A DNA stretch of 64,000 bases from Hemibagrus wyckioides (Eukaryota; Chordata; Actinopteri; Siluriformes; Bagridae). The notes below the pieces were generated by a model, which did no database searches, was not told where the DNA came from, and saw only the letters and a list, made by a program, of their open reading frames with translations. Positions 35,466 to 49,000 of this stretch are shown piece by piece; the first letter of the stretch is position 1; each line of letters opens with the position of its first letter. The DNA lies in the NCBI RefSeq assembly GCF_019097595.1, contig NC_080710.1:14344280-14408279 (forward strand). Reading direction: 5' to 3'. The position numbers were made by a program, and so were the translations under genes.

Positions 35466-38400
35466 TTGTGAATGTGTCATGAGTGGTGCTTAAAGCCTTC
35501 ATCAATGTTAGTAAGATTAGCATAATGTGGTAGAGATGAGTGGACATATCCAGTTGTTTTGATGATTACTGCTAAAGTTAAAGAGAAGAAAGTTTAAATA
35601 AAAAATGTCGGGCATGACCAAGACTGTTGCCTTAAATTGTTCATGTAAATTTTCTTCCCCCATGCAGCTGTCAACCCTTGTAATCCTGGGTACTAGAGAT
35701 GATATGTGACCTCCTGTAGGAGGTGCTGTCAGGGCAGTGTGAACTTGTCAATGCTGAGCACATGATGTCCAGGAGCTCCAGAGCAGTAACCACAAACAAG
35801 AGCTCAGGCTGTGTGCTGTGTTTATATGCTGCTGACTCGGGAAAACTTACACACTGAGATGAGTTTGCACTCATCCAACAGTTTGTTCATTAGTGACTTG
35901 AAAAAAAATTTGAATTAGTGTCTCCTACCATATGTGAGCGTAATGTGTTCAGGCTGGACAACTTTGCATTTCCATCTGGAGAAGAACTGATGATCAACTA
36001 AATATTTAGCAGCTGAACACGACAGTAGAATTCAGGTCAGCATTATTAGTGCTGTTTGTTTTCGCAGTATGTGTTGCCTGGCTGACTTCCTTTTTAGCAC
36101 GTTAACACAAATTTCCACTCACACAACTGATTCACCAGATCTCTATAGTCTGTTCAGATTTGAAGTGTGTCATTATTTAATTCAGTGTCATATAATCCTA
36201 GCTACTGCGCCCAGAAATCCTAGATAAAATGAGCACTTGTCCTTATGTGCAATTTACCATATTTCTCTTGATACAATAGTCTGGTCAACAGCACCAGCAC
36301 TAGCACTGTGGAGTGAATGATGTTGAAGTGATCAGATGCTCATTCTGCTGACATTGAGACTGAGACGTAAGGAGCGAGCGAAGTCTTCGGGGCCTCTATT
36401 ACTACACATGATGGATGATCTCCCTGACAGAACGCACAGTCAAAAGTTCTTTGCTCTGCCACAACGTATTGCTGTATTGATTTTTAGACAGAATCCTGAT
36501 GAAGGGCACCATGCTGCTCTTTTGATAACAACAAAAAAAAACCTTCACACATGCCTGTGAGAGTGCTGGAGTAAAGTACAGATGATATGAAGTCAAGTAT
36601 GGCAAGACTTTGGATGCCAATTGCTGTAACCTGTCGTGTTGTATCATACTGGGTGTCTCAAATTTTTCTGATCTCAATATTTTTATCCAAAACAAAAACA
36701 TTTTTATTATCAAAACCATGTATTTATTATCACTTAAATTTTGCATCATGTAAATGATGGCTGTATGAATTCGGAAGTATCAGGTACAGCATGCTGACTG
36801 AGATCTTTGTGGTGGAGCTGGAAGCTTTTCTACTTTTAACCAGTGATTACAGCTTCTATATGCTATACTTATATTTGGTGAAGCTTCTCTATGACGATCC
36901 TATAGGAAAGCCAACAGCTGTTGTGTCGTTAAGCATTGTTATGAATTTTACCCAAAAGCTAAGAAACTCATTCATATGTTGTTGTTTTATGCTTGTTCCA
37001 TTGTATTCGGAGAGTTTGGATGCTTCTAGAGTAAAGGTAAGCTTTTCCTCTCGCAATTTGTAGGCTCTTGTCACTCAGTGGTCAGTTACCTCTTTATGAA
37101 ACCAGTTTATTTCTAGCCAAACCAGTTTATCTTCCAATTGAGACAAACATTATGTGTTTGAAAGCAGCAATAATTTGGCTGATGTGATTTATAGCAAGCT
37201 GTTTTAATCTTATGGCAAAATATCAGTTAATATTGTGGAGTGGCATGTTGCAGCAGATTCTCAGCTCTAAAACGAACCCAGAAAGCAGACAGTCATATTT
37301 AATTAGATTCTGTGCATATTTCACAGACAGAAGTGTGTAAATCCCAGACATCAGAAGAACCAGGGGAAAGCGTGCTTTTCAAGAGGGCTGTCAAAAAGAT
37401 TTCAACAAAAATAAATGGTAGAATGGCTCCTAGATTAAGTTTATTTAGAATTTCCCCAGCATTTGGACGACTCAAGTGTAAAATAAATCTTCATATGAGA
37501 TTTATTTTATATAATGTGTCTCTTCTCCTTTTTGTCTGTCAGTATTTGCACATGATTCTTACTTTATAATGATATGAAACTCTTGTTATTGTGATAAAGA
37601 CCTACATTCTTTCAGAGCCTCTGAATTATTGACCAGTAGTGTAAGGTTAGTGATTGATTTTTTATGATACAGGTCACTTGTCCTGTATAGGTCTTGCATC
37701 CAACAAGACGTATATACATGCATATATTAGAATGCATGTGTTCTATAGGGAACAAAGAGCAAAATCACATACCTGAGTGACAACCCTTTTAAATATTTCT
37801 TGATAACCCAGTGTTTTCGTGACTTTAGCTGAGGAAACAGTGCATGTTTTCAGGTAATAACTGCTAAACAGTTTGGCGGTGAAGGCAATATAGGTTTTTA
37901 CAGTGGTGTGTTTCTTCCGCCTCATCAAAGTGCTCTAGAAAATTGTTTGAACTGCACTTTGAAGCTGTCAAATCCCTGCTGTCAAGCACATTGTGATGGA
38001 CCACTAGTTCCATCTGGCTCCGATGTGTTGAATCAGAAGAATTTTCTCCAACTCTATTTGATTAAGTTCTTTTTTAAAGCACAGTTTCATTGTTTCTTGT
38101 GCCAATATGTTCCTTTCCTACATAATAAAGCAGTTCTGCAATAATGCTATAAATGAAACTGCTCTTGCATATCCTGAAACAAATTGAATAATTTGATATG
38201 ACATAATTTGATTTATGATGAACTACATAACTTTTTACAAGATCATTTTACCGCTCTAATGGGTGGTTAATTTGGGGCCTCCTTTACACTCTTTCCCTAA
38301 TTTGTTTCACCGTTTTCATGCCGCAGCAAATGCATGAGGTGCTGTTTCTCCACAGGCAGTGTTGAGGAGGAAGAGAGGGACTGTGTGTCCTTTAGTCATC

Positions 38401-40030
38401 CTCTGGGGGACACTCAGGGCTCAAGCTTCTCCAGAGTTCAGCCTAATTGTGTGTTTCTCAGTTGAACTCATTTTTATTTGGAGTCGGCAGAAAAAGAGGG
38501 GGAGAAGGAAGGCGAGGGGTAATATGTCAGCCTTTGATTCCTCAGTGCTCCCCAGTGTCTGAAAGAGTGGCCAGAAGAGACACCTAGTTGATCCTTTTTC
38601 AAAAGCCACCATCCCAAGAGCAGGAGATAAGACTATAGAACCGAGTAAGACAAGACCTGGGCTTCAAGCATAACTTTATTATAGCTGTAAGATTGTGGGA
38701 GTCTGAAGAGCCGGCACAGCTGTGCAATTGCAAGATCAAGGCAGTTAATGAATTTAAGGTCATACAACATATTAAATATGATACCCAATAAAACATTTTC
38801 AGTAAAACATTTTCATTATGTAACTGTGGTGGAAATTTGAAGGTCAGAATCCAAGAGCCTGATTTAAGCACAAATTCTGGTCCATTGTGAGTTTGTGGGT
38901 AACAGTAGGACAGTGTGTAGGCTGCATTAAACTATATATTTAAAAATATGATGATAATAATATGATAATAACAGTTTAATTATTCAATCACATTTTTTGG
39001 ACCTCTGTAATATTGTTGTTCTGTTACTTACCTGAGCTACTGTTCTGTAGTAATACCACTCGAAAAGCCCTTCTTCTAGGGCATGATGTAGCTTGAAATA
39101 AGAAGGCACTGCTCCATTGGTTTGTAGTCTTTACAAAGCTGGGACAAGGACATTCATATATACTTGCACATAGGGAATTTAGTGGAAAGTGTGAAATAAG
39201 AAAATATCTGAACCATAACAAGTGAAGTGACACCATATTGAAGAGGTGAATCAGTAAATATTAGAATTTGCAAGAATGAACAAAAAATTATTCTGTAAAG
39301 AAGCATTATGATTCTTCCTGTCCAAAGAACTGGAAAAAAAAGTACTTTTAATAATTTTTCTCTAACAAACATTATTCTCAAAAGAGCAACTTCAAAAAAT
39401 GTAAAAATAATTTTGTCCCTTTTATTGATTACCCTAAAAAATAATTAAAATAAATTTCATTTTTTATTTGAAGATATATTTGTCATTAATCACAATAGGA
39501 AAACAAAACAGAAAGCTGTTAACTGACCAGTATAAGTAAAAAATTCTCACCCATGTGCAAATTGCCCTGCAGTCTATCCCTGCATGGTGAGAGAGGCAAA
39601 GAACTCAGTTTGATAGACACACCATCATAAAAAAATAATTTTGAAAGGGTTGCCCAAAAGAAGAAATTGCATAAATTGCATCAGTCTGGTGACAAAACGG
39701 GGCTTCATTCAAGGAAACGTGGTAGAGGACATTGCTTCTTCAGGGCTGTATTGCTGGGGGTTCAGAAGTTCATGTAAAGTTTGATGGCATCATGAATTCC
39801 TATAAGCACCAGGTTAACGCTTGATCATAGATGTATTTTCCAAATAGATCATGACTCAACCATACACTTTTGGAACAAAAAAGCCTACTATAGACAGTTA
39901 AGGGTTCTCAGCTCTACTTGAAGCATTTTCTGAAAGGGAAGCACTTGGTTATAGGGTTCTACATATAACCTGTGAGGGTTTACCAACAGGGATGATTTTC
40001 ATCATATAAGTTAATTCAGAATTCAGTCTC
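35466..40030. other. Non-coding region
   Basis: No gene is supported. About 36330-36520 is a more complex block (ACGTAAGGAGCGAGCGAAGT) that may be conserved DNA. The remaining sequence is AT-rich with short frames that show no protein pattern. Confidence 0.45.
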
Positions 40031-40531
40031 ATGACCTGTTTTCAACCTTCCCAAAATCTCCTACTCAACTCCAAAGATACGGTCTAACCAATGGCTTCCT
40101 GTAGCTACCTGCATCAGATTTAAAACATGCCTACCATGCTAAAAATGGACCATCACCCATCTACCTTAAAGCACTTATAACACCCCACGCACCCTCTGAT
40201 CCTCTAGCACTGCTCGGCTGGACCTGCTATATTTCATGCATCAATCTCTTCAATGTCCTGTCACCTAGGTGGTGGAATGAACTTCCCCTAGATGTCTGAA
40301 AATAGATGAGTCACTGGCAGTTTTCAAAACACCACTGAAGACCTAACTCGTAATAAGTATTTAAATAAACACTTTGTTAGTTAAAAAAATAAAAACATAA
40401 TGAATAAAATCCTTGTTGTGTTTCTAGACTGATTTTTTACTCATAGTCTGTGACCTTGTGAAAAAGGATAAGGATTTATTTATTGATAGAGACTTCTGTA
40501 AGACACTCTGGTTAAATGTAAATGTAAATTG
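40031..40531 (+). mobile_element. LINE 3' end, L2/CR1-like, sense strand
   Basis: The + strand carries the degenerate last part of a non-LTR reverse-transcriptase ORF: the block 'tggcttcctgtagctacctg' at 40090-40110, then 'ccaaaatgga'-like sequence near 40140, and RWWNELPLDV at about 40270-40300, a hallmark of the C-terminus of such elements. After the ORF remnant comes a 3' UTR with 'ctgtgaccttgtgaaaaagg' at 40449-40468 and a tail 'gtaagacactctggttaaat' at 40498-40517, the decayed form of the shared fish LINE/SINE end. It is 5'-truncated and contains stops. Confidence 0.75.
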
Positions 40532-43321
40532 AAGAAGGAAGTTCATGCAAATATTGTGCTTGAAGAAATGGACCAAGTTCCCTTTACAAGTGTCTTCATC
40601 CTTATTAGACATTAGAGGTCATGGTTCAATGCTTTTATTTTCTCTTGGAAAGGCTTCAACAAAATAACAGAAGTTCACATTGTGGTAGTGCCAATAATTT
40701 AGCAAAAAAATGTTGCCCTGCATAAATAGAGTTAAAAGTTCAAAATATCAGTTAATGCATGTACATAATATATTTACTTCTGTTCATTTTTATGGATAAT
40801 GCACTTTGGAGCTGGGTGTATATAATTATTATCAGACTCAACATGATCTTGACTCAATTGTTTGCCAATTGGGTTTGAAGTTGACCGTCGTAGAAATGTC
40901 CACATTATATCTATAAGCAAAGCTGCCTTGTGGTGACAAAATGAGATGAGGATCTCTCTGGGAGGGCCAGAGAACAAGCTTGTAATAAGTCAGCATGTAA
41001 GCATCTGTTCCCAGATGATTCAGTTCGCCCTGATTTTAGAGAGTTTAGGTGATCTGAGATTAATCTGTGCACAGTAATATTATTAGGGTTTACTCCTACA
41101 GAGTTAAATTTGATTCACTTTAACTCCGTGGGAATTCCACACTAATGATTTTACGATGCTTATATTGTCTGCAGGTGGAACAATAGATAATTATTGCTTT
41201 CTGTTGTGCTTTCAGGAATTACATATATTAACATTTCTTTATGACTGGATATATACTTTGTGATACGAGACAAATTTGCGCTCTATTGTGTATTGTTTAA
41301 GCAGCTGTTTAGTCGTAGTGTCAGCGGTGGAGTTCTTGACTAAGCTGAGGGCAAAAAAATAATGACCCGTTGATGTGAGCCCACCATTTGCTCTGTAGTG
41401 GTGAGGCAGATGAAATTGTTTAGGAGGAGAGAGAATATTGTAAGTCATTTGCCTGCTGTATTAATTAATCATTGGCGTCGGTTTCAGGCTGCAATGAGGG
41501 AGACGTCTGTGGAAATGCACGCTCAGCTCGGTGGGAGTCTGATTGCGGCTCATCGCTGAATGCCTTCATTTATTGGGATGATTGGGTGCTGTGCAGAGTC
41601 CTGTGTGACTTTCTGCAATAATCAGAGAATGAGTTCCATATCTATGCACACACTGTGAAACTGCCAGCACACGGGAATGACAGAGAAAATGATGTGTCGA
41701 ATGTCACACATGGCCTGACGTTAATGGTGTACGCTATATATCCGAGCGAATACTAACCACCCACATCATTCCAGAAGGTCACTCTGTGTGTGCCGTTGAA
41801 CGAACATAGGATGCCGCACCAGGGCCTAATGAAAGAGCTGGTGTGTGCAGACTTCATTGTTTCATGGATCACAGCCAAGAGATGAGGATTAATATGCAAT
41901 CGAGTACTATAATCTAATACTTGGGCACATGTCTCTTATTGACATTTGTGATAATGATTCTGTCTGTATTACAAATTTGACACCAAGTATTTTAGTGATG
42001 CATATACAATACTGTGGGGAAGATAAAGAAAGAGAAGTGATTACTGCATTTGTAATGCTTGTTTTGTTTGCATCTTGCCATATGGAGGTCATGTGAATGG
42101 CTAGAGAAGGTCATTGGATAAGTTATTCATCAGAAGTGAGGCTTTGTGAATTATTATTGAGCTGTTAGAAGTGCAGTGTTTATTCTCATGAGACGGGATA
42201 TTGCATTAGCTTACAGACACCCACGTTACACCTACAAGATGCCAGAGGCTCCATTAGCTCCTTTAATATGGATCTCACTCTTTCTATTTCTTTAAGCCAC
42301 CCCCCCGCCTTTGTCACAAATGTGTTATTGTTTCTAAATATTTACAGTGTGCCCAACCCCCCAAAGAGATCAAACTCAAACAGTGAAATCACACCAATTT
42401 TCGAACGTGCGAGAGGCTATTTTCTGCCTTTGAAAGCATTTTCCATGCTCTGAGTACACATGGTCCTGTTAAACTTGGCCCCAAAAATACACTACCGGCA
42501 ATGTGCTGGCAGCAGCAGAGCATATGCAGCTCCACTGGCCTGCTGTGCCCACCTGCAGAGCTGCCGGCATTCGCATCATTGTCTTAAATGCGAAGTTGGC
42601 ATGCTCGACAGGCAGCCGCCAAGCAATCCCCATCCTTTCCCATCCGTAAACACAAACCCCACACTTCTGTGTTAGCGACGAAAAAAGAACCCAGCAGCAC
42701 CTCTTTCTGGCTCAGCGCGGAGGTGACTTTACTCCCACGCAAAGGTCAGACTCTGATTCAGTCTCCTCTGTGTGGTCACTTATCTCGGCAGGGATTGAAG
42801 AAAACTGTTTGATTAGGGAGTGGAAGCTGAACACACTCTTTATCCACTGAGTGCACAGGACTATCTAAACTGCACAGCACAGCCATTCCAGATTAAGCAA
42901 TCAATTTAAATAAGCTTCAAACTGTGCGTTGACTAATCACACTTACAGATAAAGTAATAATTGATCATAAAGAAATCATAAATAATGTGTACAACTAAAT
43001 TGTGTTCATTCTAAAGCCCATTCCACAAGAACATCACGGTCCGGAGTGTAAATATTAGCACAGATATTCAACACAATGCTAGCAGTATCAACAATAAAGA
43101 AACATGACTCACTCTTCAGCACTTGCAGTACTATTCAATCATGTTGGGTTATACATAAAGAATGCTTACACAAGCAATCAGGCCCATGGCTGGTGTTTCT
43201 CAAATTGGAGAGAATCACAAGGAAAACGAAGCAGTGCAGTAGGCCAAATCTCCGAATGCCAAAACAGCTTCCAGTTTTGTTACTAGGAATCCAGGAAAAG
43301 CATGAAGAATGATGGGCTGCC
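40532..43321. other. Non-coding region with candidate conserved blocks
   Basis: No gene is supported. Blocks 41450-41880 and 42240-42860 are repeat-free and of higher complexity than their surroundings, with words such as CCTTTGTCACAAATG (SOX-like) at about 42309. They are candidates for conserved regulatory DNA only. A small hairpin lies at 41098-41129. Confidence 0.45.
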
Positions 43322-43576
43322 ATTACCCAGGCCTGTTTTTCAATCTGAGTTTTATAATTCAGCATGACGATTTGAACTCATGCACTCACTGTAAAACATA
43401 GTAACATAATAGTTAATTATTATCAATGTAAATATTTTATTTATTATGTAAATATTATTTCCAGACTAAATGATTTGCTGTGTGTTATAGGGTAAGAACA
43501 TAAATGTGCAGTGTAAAGGAGTTCAAATTGTCATGCTGAATTATAAAACTCACATTCAAAAACAAGGCTGGATAAT
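43322..43576. repeat. 58-bp inverted repeat around a 139-bp spacer
   Basis: Arm 1 is 43322-43379 and arm 2 is 43519-43576. The reverse complement of arm 1 matches arm 2 at 52 of 58 positions with no gap, by direct comparison; the shared core is CATGCTGAATTATAAAACTC. It is either a foldback/MITE-type element or a local inverted duplication. Confidence 0.85.
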
Positions 43577-43593
43577 CTTCAGCTTCTCCTTAA

Positions 43594-43622
43594 GGGGGTT
43601 GGGGGGTTGGGGGGTTGGGGGG
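43594..43622 (+). repeat. (G6T2)n tract, G-quadruplex motif
   Basis: Four G-runs (43594-43598, 43601-43606, 43609-43614, 43617-43622) are separated by TT each time. This fits the strictest quadruplex pattern with very short loops. Confidence 0.9.
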
Positions 43623-45267
43623 TTGCTGAGTATAGAGCACATTGTTCACAAAAAGATTGACAAAGGGAAACCGAGAGAAGAGATCAAAGACTCCGGCTGA
43701 TGAGGCTGAGGCAGCCTTTGTGGGTGAAGACATCTGTAGCAGGAAAGTGTCTTTTGTCTAGACAGGCAAACTGTTGCCGAAGCTCATTGTCACAAGGACA
43801 TCATGATTAAAATAGATTAGGTCACGAACGCTGTGCTGATCATGAGGCTCACTCATTTAGCACGCAAGCTTTAATAGAAACGTTCAGTCTCTACACATAA
43901 TCAATACATAAGTTTTATTATCTGAAGGACTGTAAATCGATGTACATGGCGTAAATGAAAGTCTTATGATTTGCTCTAACGTAGCAGTCTTGCTCTGTCA
44001 GAGCCTTGTGGTCATGCTAGCTGTACTTTTTACAGAAGAAGATGAGCCATGCCTTAGTTGACTCTTATTTCCCAGGTATCCTGGCTTCCTCACATACTTT
44101 TTTATGATGCCAACAAAAGAAGATGAAAATCCTGCCTGCTGAAAACAAAGAATCACTGTTTCTCTCCATAAAGAGAAACAAGTCCAGCATAGCAACACTT
44201 TCGGTTTGATGCCTTGCCAAAAGCTACATGCCTTATCTCAGTCAAAGTGAAGAAGTGCAAGGATCTCTCCCTGACAAGAGTGTTGAAGATAAAATTATCA
44301 TATTTCACACTTGTGTCTCTCACAATCTGGAAAGCAGAGAGCAGGTGGTTTGCTCTCAGGGGAATCGATGCCTGACGCTCTCCACTAGATCACGAGGCCT
44401 CATCTATCAAACTGCTCCTCGCCTGGAGATAAATGTTACAAGTGCACAATTGCAGTCGGGTTTTATGAGTCTTGCCTAAATCAACTTGTCATAATGTGTT
44501 GGCAGACTCTTAAGAAATCAAATAGGTTCACTGATGTGCACGGAGTGCAAAAAAATGCTACTTGTTTGATTACATCAACAACCATGAACCTTGCAAGAAT
44601 TAAATGCTGGATAGACTACTGTAATGTGTATCAAGTAAAGGTCGCAAACACAATCTGTCATCAATCTTGTGGGATAATTGTAATACTAACCTGCTAATTA
44701 CTGCCAGTTAATTAAATCTACTGGAAGTGACCAACTGATATACTGTATATTTGTCTGTTTATCTTCAAAATACACAGTATGTGTTCTCAGATGCAGGACT
44801 TCCCTTCTGGCATTTGTACCCAATTTCACACAGGTCTCCATCACAACTAATTTCTATCTCACAAAATTCCCAACACATATGTTTTACGAAAATGACACCT
44901 TTCTTTTTTTTCTGTCCATTTCCATCTTCGAAGCATATACTTGTTCCCTTTTCTCTCATAATGTGTGATGCTTTGTTGAGAAAATGTAACGCTGCAGTTT
45001 ATTTATAGCAAGTCTAGCCTGAGTCTGATCAAGATGATGGCTTTAGCGATTAGTGTAACTCAAGGCATGTTCTTATCTCCATCTAAAAATCTCCAGAGTT
45101 GCATTAACACCTACAATGCTGAATTAACTCTTGTGTTTTTTTTATCTGTGCCCAGCATTTAGAAACACTACAGTAGGTGTTAACATGGCACAGTGGAAAA
45201 TTGACAGCTTGTTGAGTAAATGTAAAGCCTTCCTATTTATAGATGTGATTCATTCAGTTGTTCATTT

Positions 45268-45271
<4 letters not shown>

Positions 45272-45310
<39 letters not shown>
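45272..45310. repeat. (TC)n microsatellite
   Basis: About 20 perfect TC units. Confidence 0.95.
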
Positions 45311-45313
<3 letters not shown>

Positions 45314-45976
45314 TCCAGTACAAAGAGGAAAACATTTAAGGTAGTTTCTCCTTAAATGTACAACAGTCTATTGTTCTCTAATATTTTGTATTAGACTGAA
45401 TTTGTGTATCCAAACTCATCATACAGGGAGTTTAAAATACAGTAATGTTTTTTTTTTCACTATAAACCACTGTATTATGCTGTCGATTGAAAGGTTCTCA
45501 GCATTTAACAGACTTAAGATTACAGCAAAACACTCTCGGGATTCTGTCAATACCACCAATGAAACTGTAGGCTTTAGGCCTCTGTCATTAGTGAAATCTA
45601 AAATATTGAGAGGTACTTTTCTGTGTCATCAGCAAAGTCCCATAATTTGACTATGGCTTAGAAGTTTGACAGGCAGAACAGAATCTTATCTAAATAGACA
45701 CAGGCAACACAAAGAGATTGCCTTCTGAGGAAATAGAATTTTTCACAGAATTTTTCACCTACTCTTCAGCTCTGCTTGACAACTGACATCCATCACTTGT
45801 GCATCAGTGCAGCGTAGACCAAAACTGCAGCAATTACTGCTCAGACCAATGCACAAAATAATTATGGAGAAATGTGTTATTCCCTGACATCATTTTACTT
45901 CATTCCCTTATTAAGCATCATCCATCACTAGAAGTCAGGTCTGGCTGCTCTTCACCTAACACACACAAAGGTCCTG

Positions 45977-45986
45977 CATACACACA

Positions 45987-46023
<37 letters not shown>

Positions 46024-46040
46024 CCCACACACACACACAC
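45977..46040. repeat. (CA)n microsatellite with C-run interruption
   Basis: CA arrays separated by a CCCCCC run at 46021-46026. Confidence 0.9.
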
Positions 46041-49000
46041 CCCAAGAACTGCAGCCAGCAGTGTTCCAAAGGAAATGGTGCAGCACAATGAATCAAAAGT
46101 AAATGTTTCAGCAACAGGCTAGTGGCGTCTATGAGAGTGTAGTTCGAGAGGATTAATTAGCTGCATTTGTATGACAATGGGCCTGTGACATCTGGTCTAG
46201 TTATGGCAGTAAGTGTTAATAAGGTGTGGTTCGTCAGGCACAGAGTGTGGAATTTATCTGTGACAGCAGAGACAAAAGCAGCTCATAGTCTTGCTGTCCT
46301 GATTGTGTGTCTTAGGAAAGTGTGTGAGACCTGGCTTAATGCTTTCCTTATGATGTATGGCAGTGTGTGCTACACAATGGGAAGGCTGTCTTACATTTTC
46401 TCAAGGTTTTTTACGCGTATAGAATGCACTGTTGATGTTTGAGATCCAGCTAACTGCCTTTTGAGATTCAGTGGCGCTCAACACTGCCAACTCTAAACTC
46501 TACAAATCATACAAGTTTATTTATTTACCCTCGGGCTAAATAGTAATGTTTTAATATGTGGAGTTGTGCACTTCACTTACGCTGCATAACTGTAGTATAA
46601 TCGATAGTTCTAAGTCTAGCTGATGGTGCGGAGGGGTTGGTTGACTGATTATTTAAGACTGATTGTTTATTTGCAAAAGAAGATTGGCTTTGGCCTGGTG
46701 GAAAGAGCTTTCAGGAAGTAACACTAATCATCAAAGCTCTCTGCTGACAAGCACATGCACCTATTAATAACACTTGCAGGTAAGTGCTATAAATATACCA
46801 CACTTCAAACTGGCATAGTTATGAATTTAATATATTGCAAACTTTTGCAGTGAAGCAAATACATAATGAACATAAAATGCTATATTCTGAATTGAGTTTC
46901 ACACAAATAGTGAAGCTTATTAATTAATACCCAAATTGTGCATATTCTGAGCTTAGACTCAACTACAGATGTAACCGTTACTCAGGCGTTATGTAAGAGT
47001 TAAACATGCAGCGTGGAGAGATTAGTTTCAGGTCCATGCTACTTAAGCACTTCAACCTTCATTGTTTATCTTCAGGACAGAATTTCTATGGATTAGATTT
47101 TGAGCAATAATTTCTAACATCAAGCCATAAGCATACCAAATGAGTGCTTGGTCAGCTTATCTTTTAAACCCATGTCATGTTTTCTTTATAGGGGGCCAAA
47201 TAAAATGAACAAAGCTCAAAATAGCCAATTAAATGCATGATAAAATATTCTACATTCAATACACACACTATAATTTCATGACCACTATTTAGTATCTTCT
47301 AGCTTCGTTAAGTCTGTCTGTACACAGTAAAAATAAATAAATAAAATGCAACATAACACAATGTACTGGATCAAGTGCTACTGTATTTTAAAAGCTTCCC
47401 AATAATGAGGCTGGAAACCATGCTGAAAATTTGCAGTGATTATGTGATAATTACAATGAGGAGGATTAATTTAGCAATATATTAACATTATACTTGGCTT
47501 CAATTTGCTTATTCCAATGCTTGCCACCTTCTCATGAATGTATTAGTCTTTTAGACTTTTCATTTTTAAACTCTCTTGCTCTTACGTTCCGTTGAGATAC
47601 TTTTGATCATTTATTGTAGATAAGGAAAGTAGAGAAGGATTGAATAGATGTAGACAGTGCTTGTGTTTAAAGTTGGGGGTCTAGAGACTTTAGAAAGACC
47701 CTGTTTCAGACATCCGTACTCAAGAAAATCTGCCATCTTGTGCCATCTGCTTAAACATACAGAGATATTTTACACTATCTGAATGAAGCACCCTGTATAA
47801 ACATGACTTGTAAATATTGATGTAACTTTTGGGCACTCTATGCAGCCCAAATATATCAAGCTATCCACCATATACAAAACCCTGTTTTCAGTTCAATATG
47901 ATCATTAAAAATACAATAAAGGACCTTGCATTAGATATTTAATAAGAGTAAAGATCCTTCTAACATCTCAGCTTCCAGGTAACATTATTACCTGGGCAAA
48001 TAACAGCACTGCAGCAGCGTCTGGGGAAACGAGGTGCTTTATATACAAATCAGTCATTTCATCCTAATGAAGCAAATATTTGCAGGAATGTAACAAGGTG
48101 GTATTTATTGCCTTCTCATGTGGTTCTTGTAAGAAATCCAACTCACTCCACTCAATTTCCACGCTGAAATGATATCATAATCAGATATTATTGTAGAACC
48201 CAAGATAACTGCACAAGTAGAAGTGGAAAAATGCAAACTTCTAATGAAAATTTGTAAAGATTAAACATGCCTGAAGAAAAGAAATTTAAAATACCAATTA
48301 AAAACTTCTCTTTCAAAATATGTTCACAATTAGAAGTGTGTAATTGTATGCAACACAGTACATTATAAAGGATCTAGTAAGGAGATGTACAATTAGGGTC
48401 AGGGTGCGAAAACAAATGAATGCAAGGGGGAATTTTTACAAAAAACCTCAGTGATGAGCGATAACACTGATTGGTCTGTTTGTCTCTGTGAATGCTCACT
48501 ACACAGTAATGATCAGGAGCATTCAGAAAAGTTTGCTAAATGTGATTTATTTAAGTTTATAGCCAATTATATGTAGCCTAAACACATGGACAATTTATAT
48601 GCACACAAGAAAGAGCCTGGATGAGTGTGAAAATCAGTGAAGGTATAAAGCACTGGATATCTGTGGCTGTTGGATATGAATCAGTCTACTGTAGCAGTAG
48701 CAGTAGAGCTGTAATTGTAATGAGCCGGTCTGATCTGTAGTGCAGTGTGTGCCTTTGATTTCTGTCTAGTCTTTTTTTCCCCCCATGTGTTTGTTTTTAT
48801 GTTCCAGCCTCAAAGCTAGTTATTGGGATGTTTCCCGCTGTCTCCTGTCTGGGAGTGTAATTAGCGCACGTTACATTTACATACTGTTTAGCTTCTGTTT
48901 AGCTCTCGCACAGTTTCCCAAAGACATAGAGGACAGTCGTTATGATCTTTTCCAATTGTTCTCTGAAATTCTCCTTGGCCTAGAAAACATGTCATTTTCC

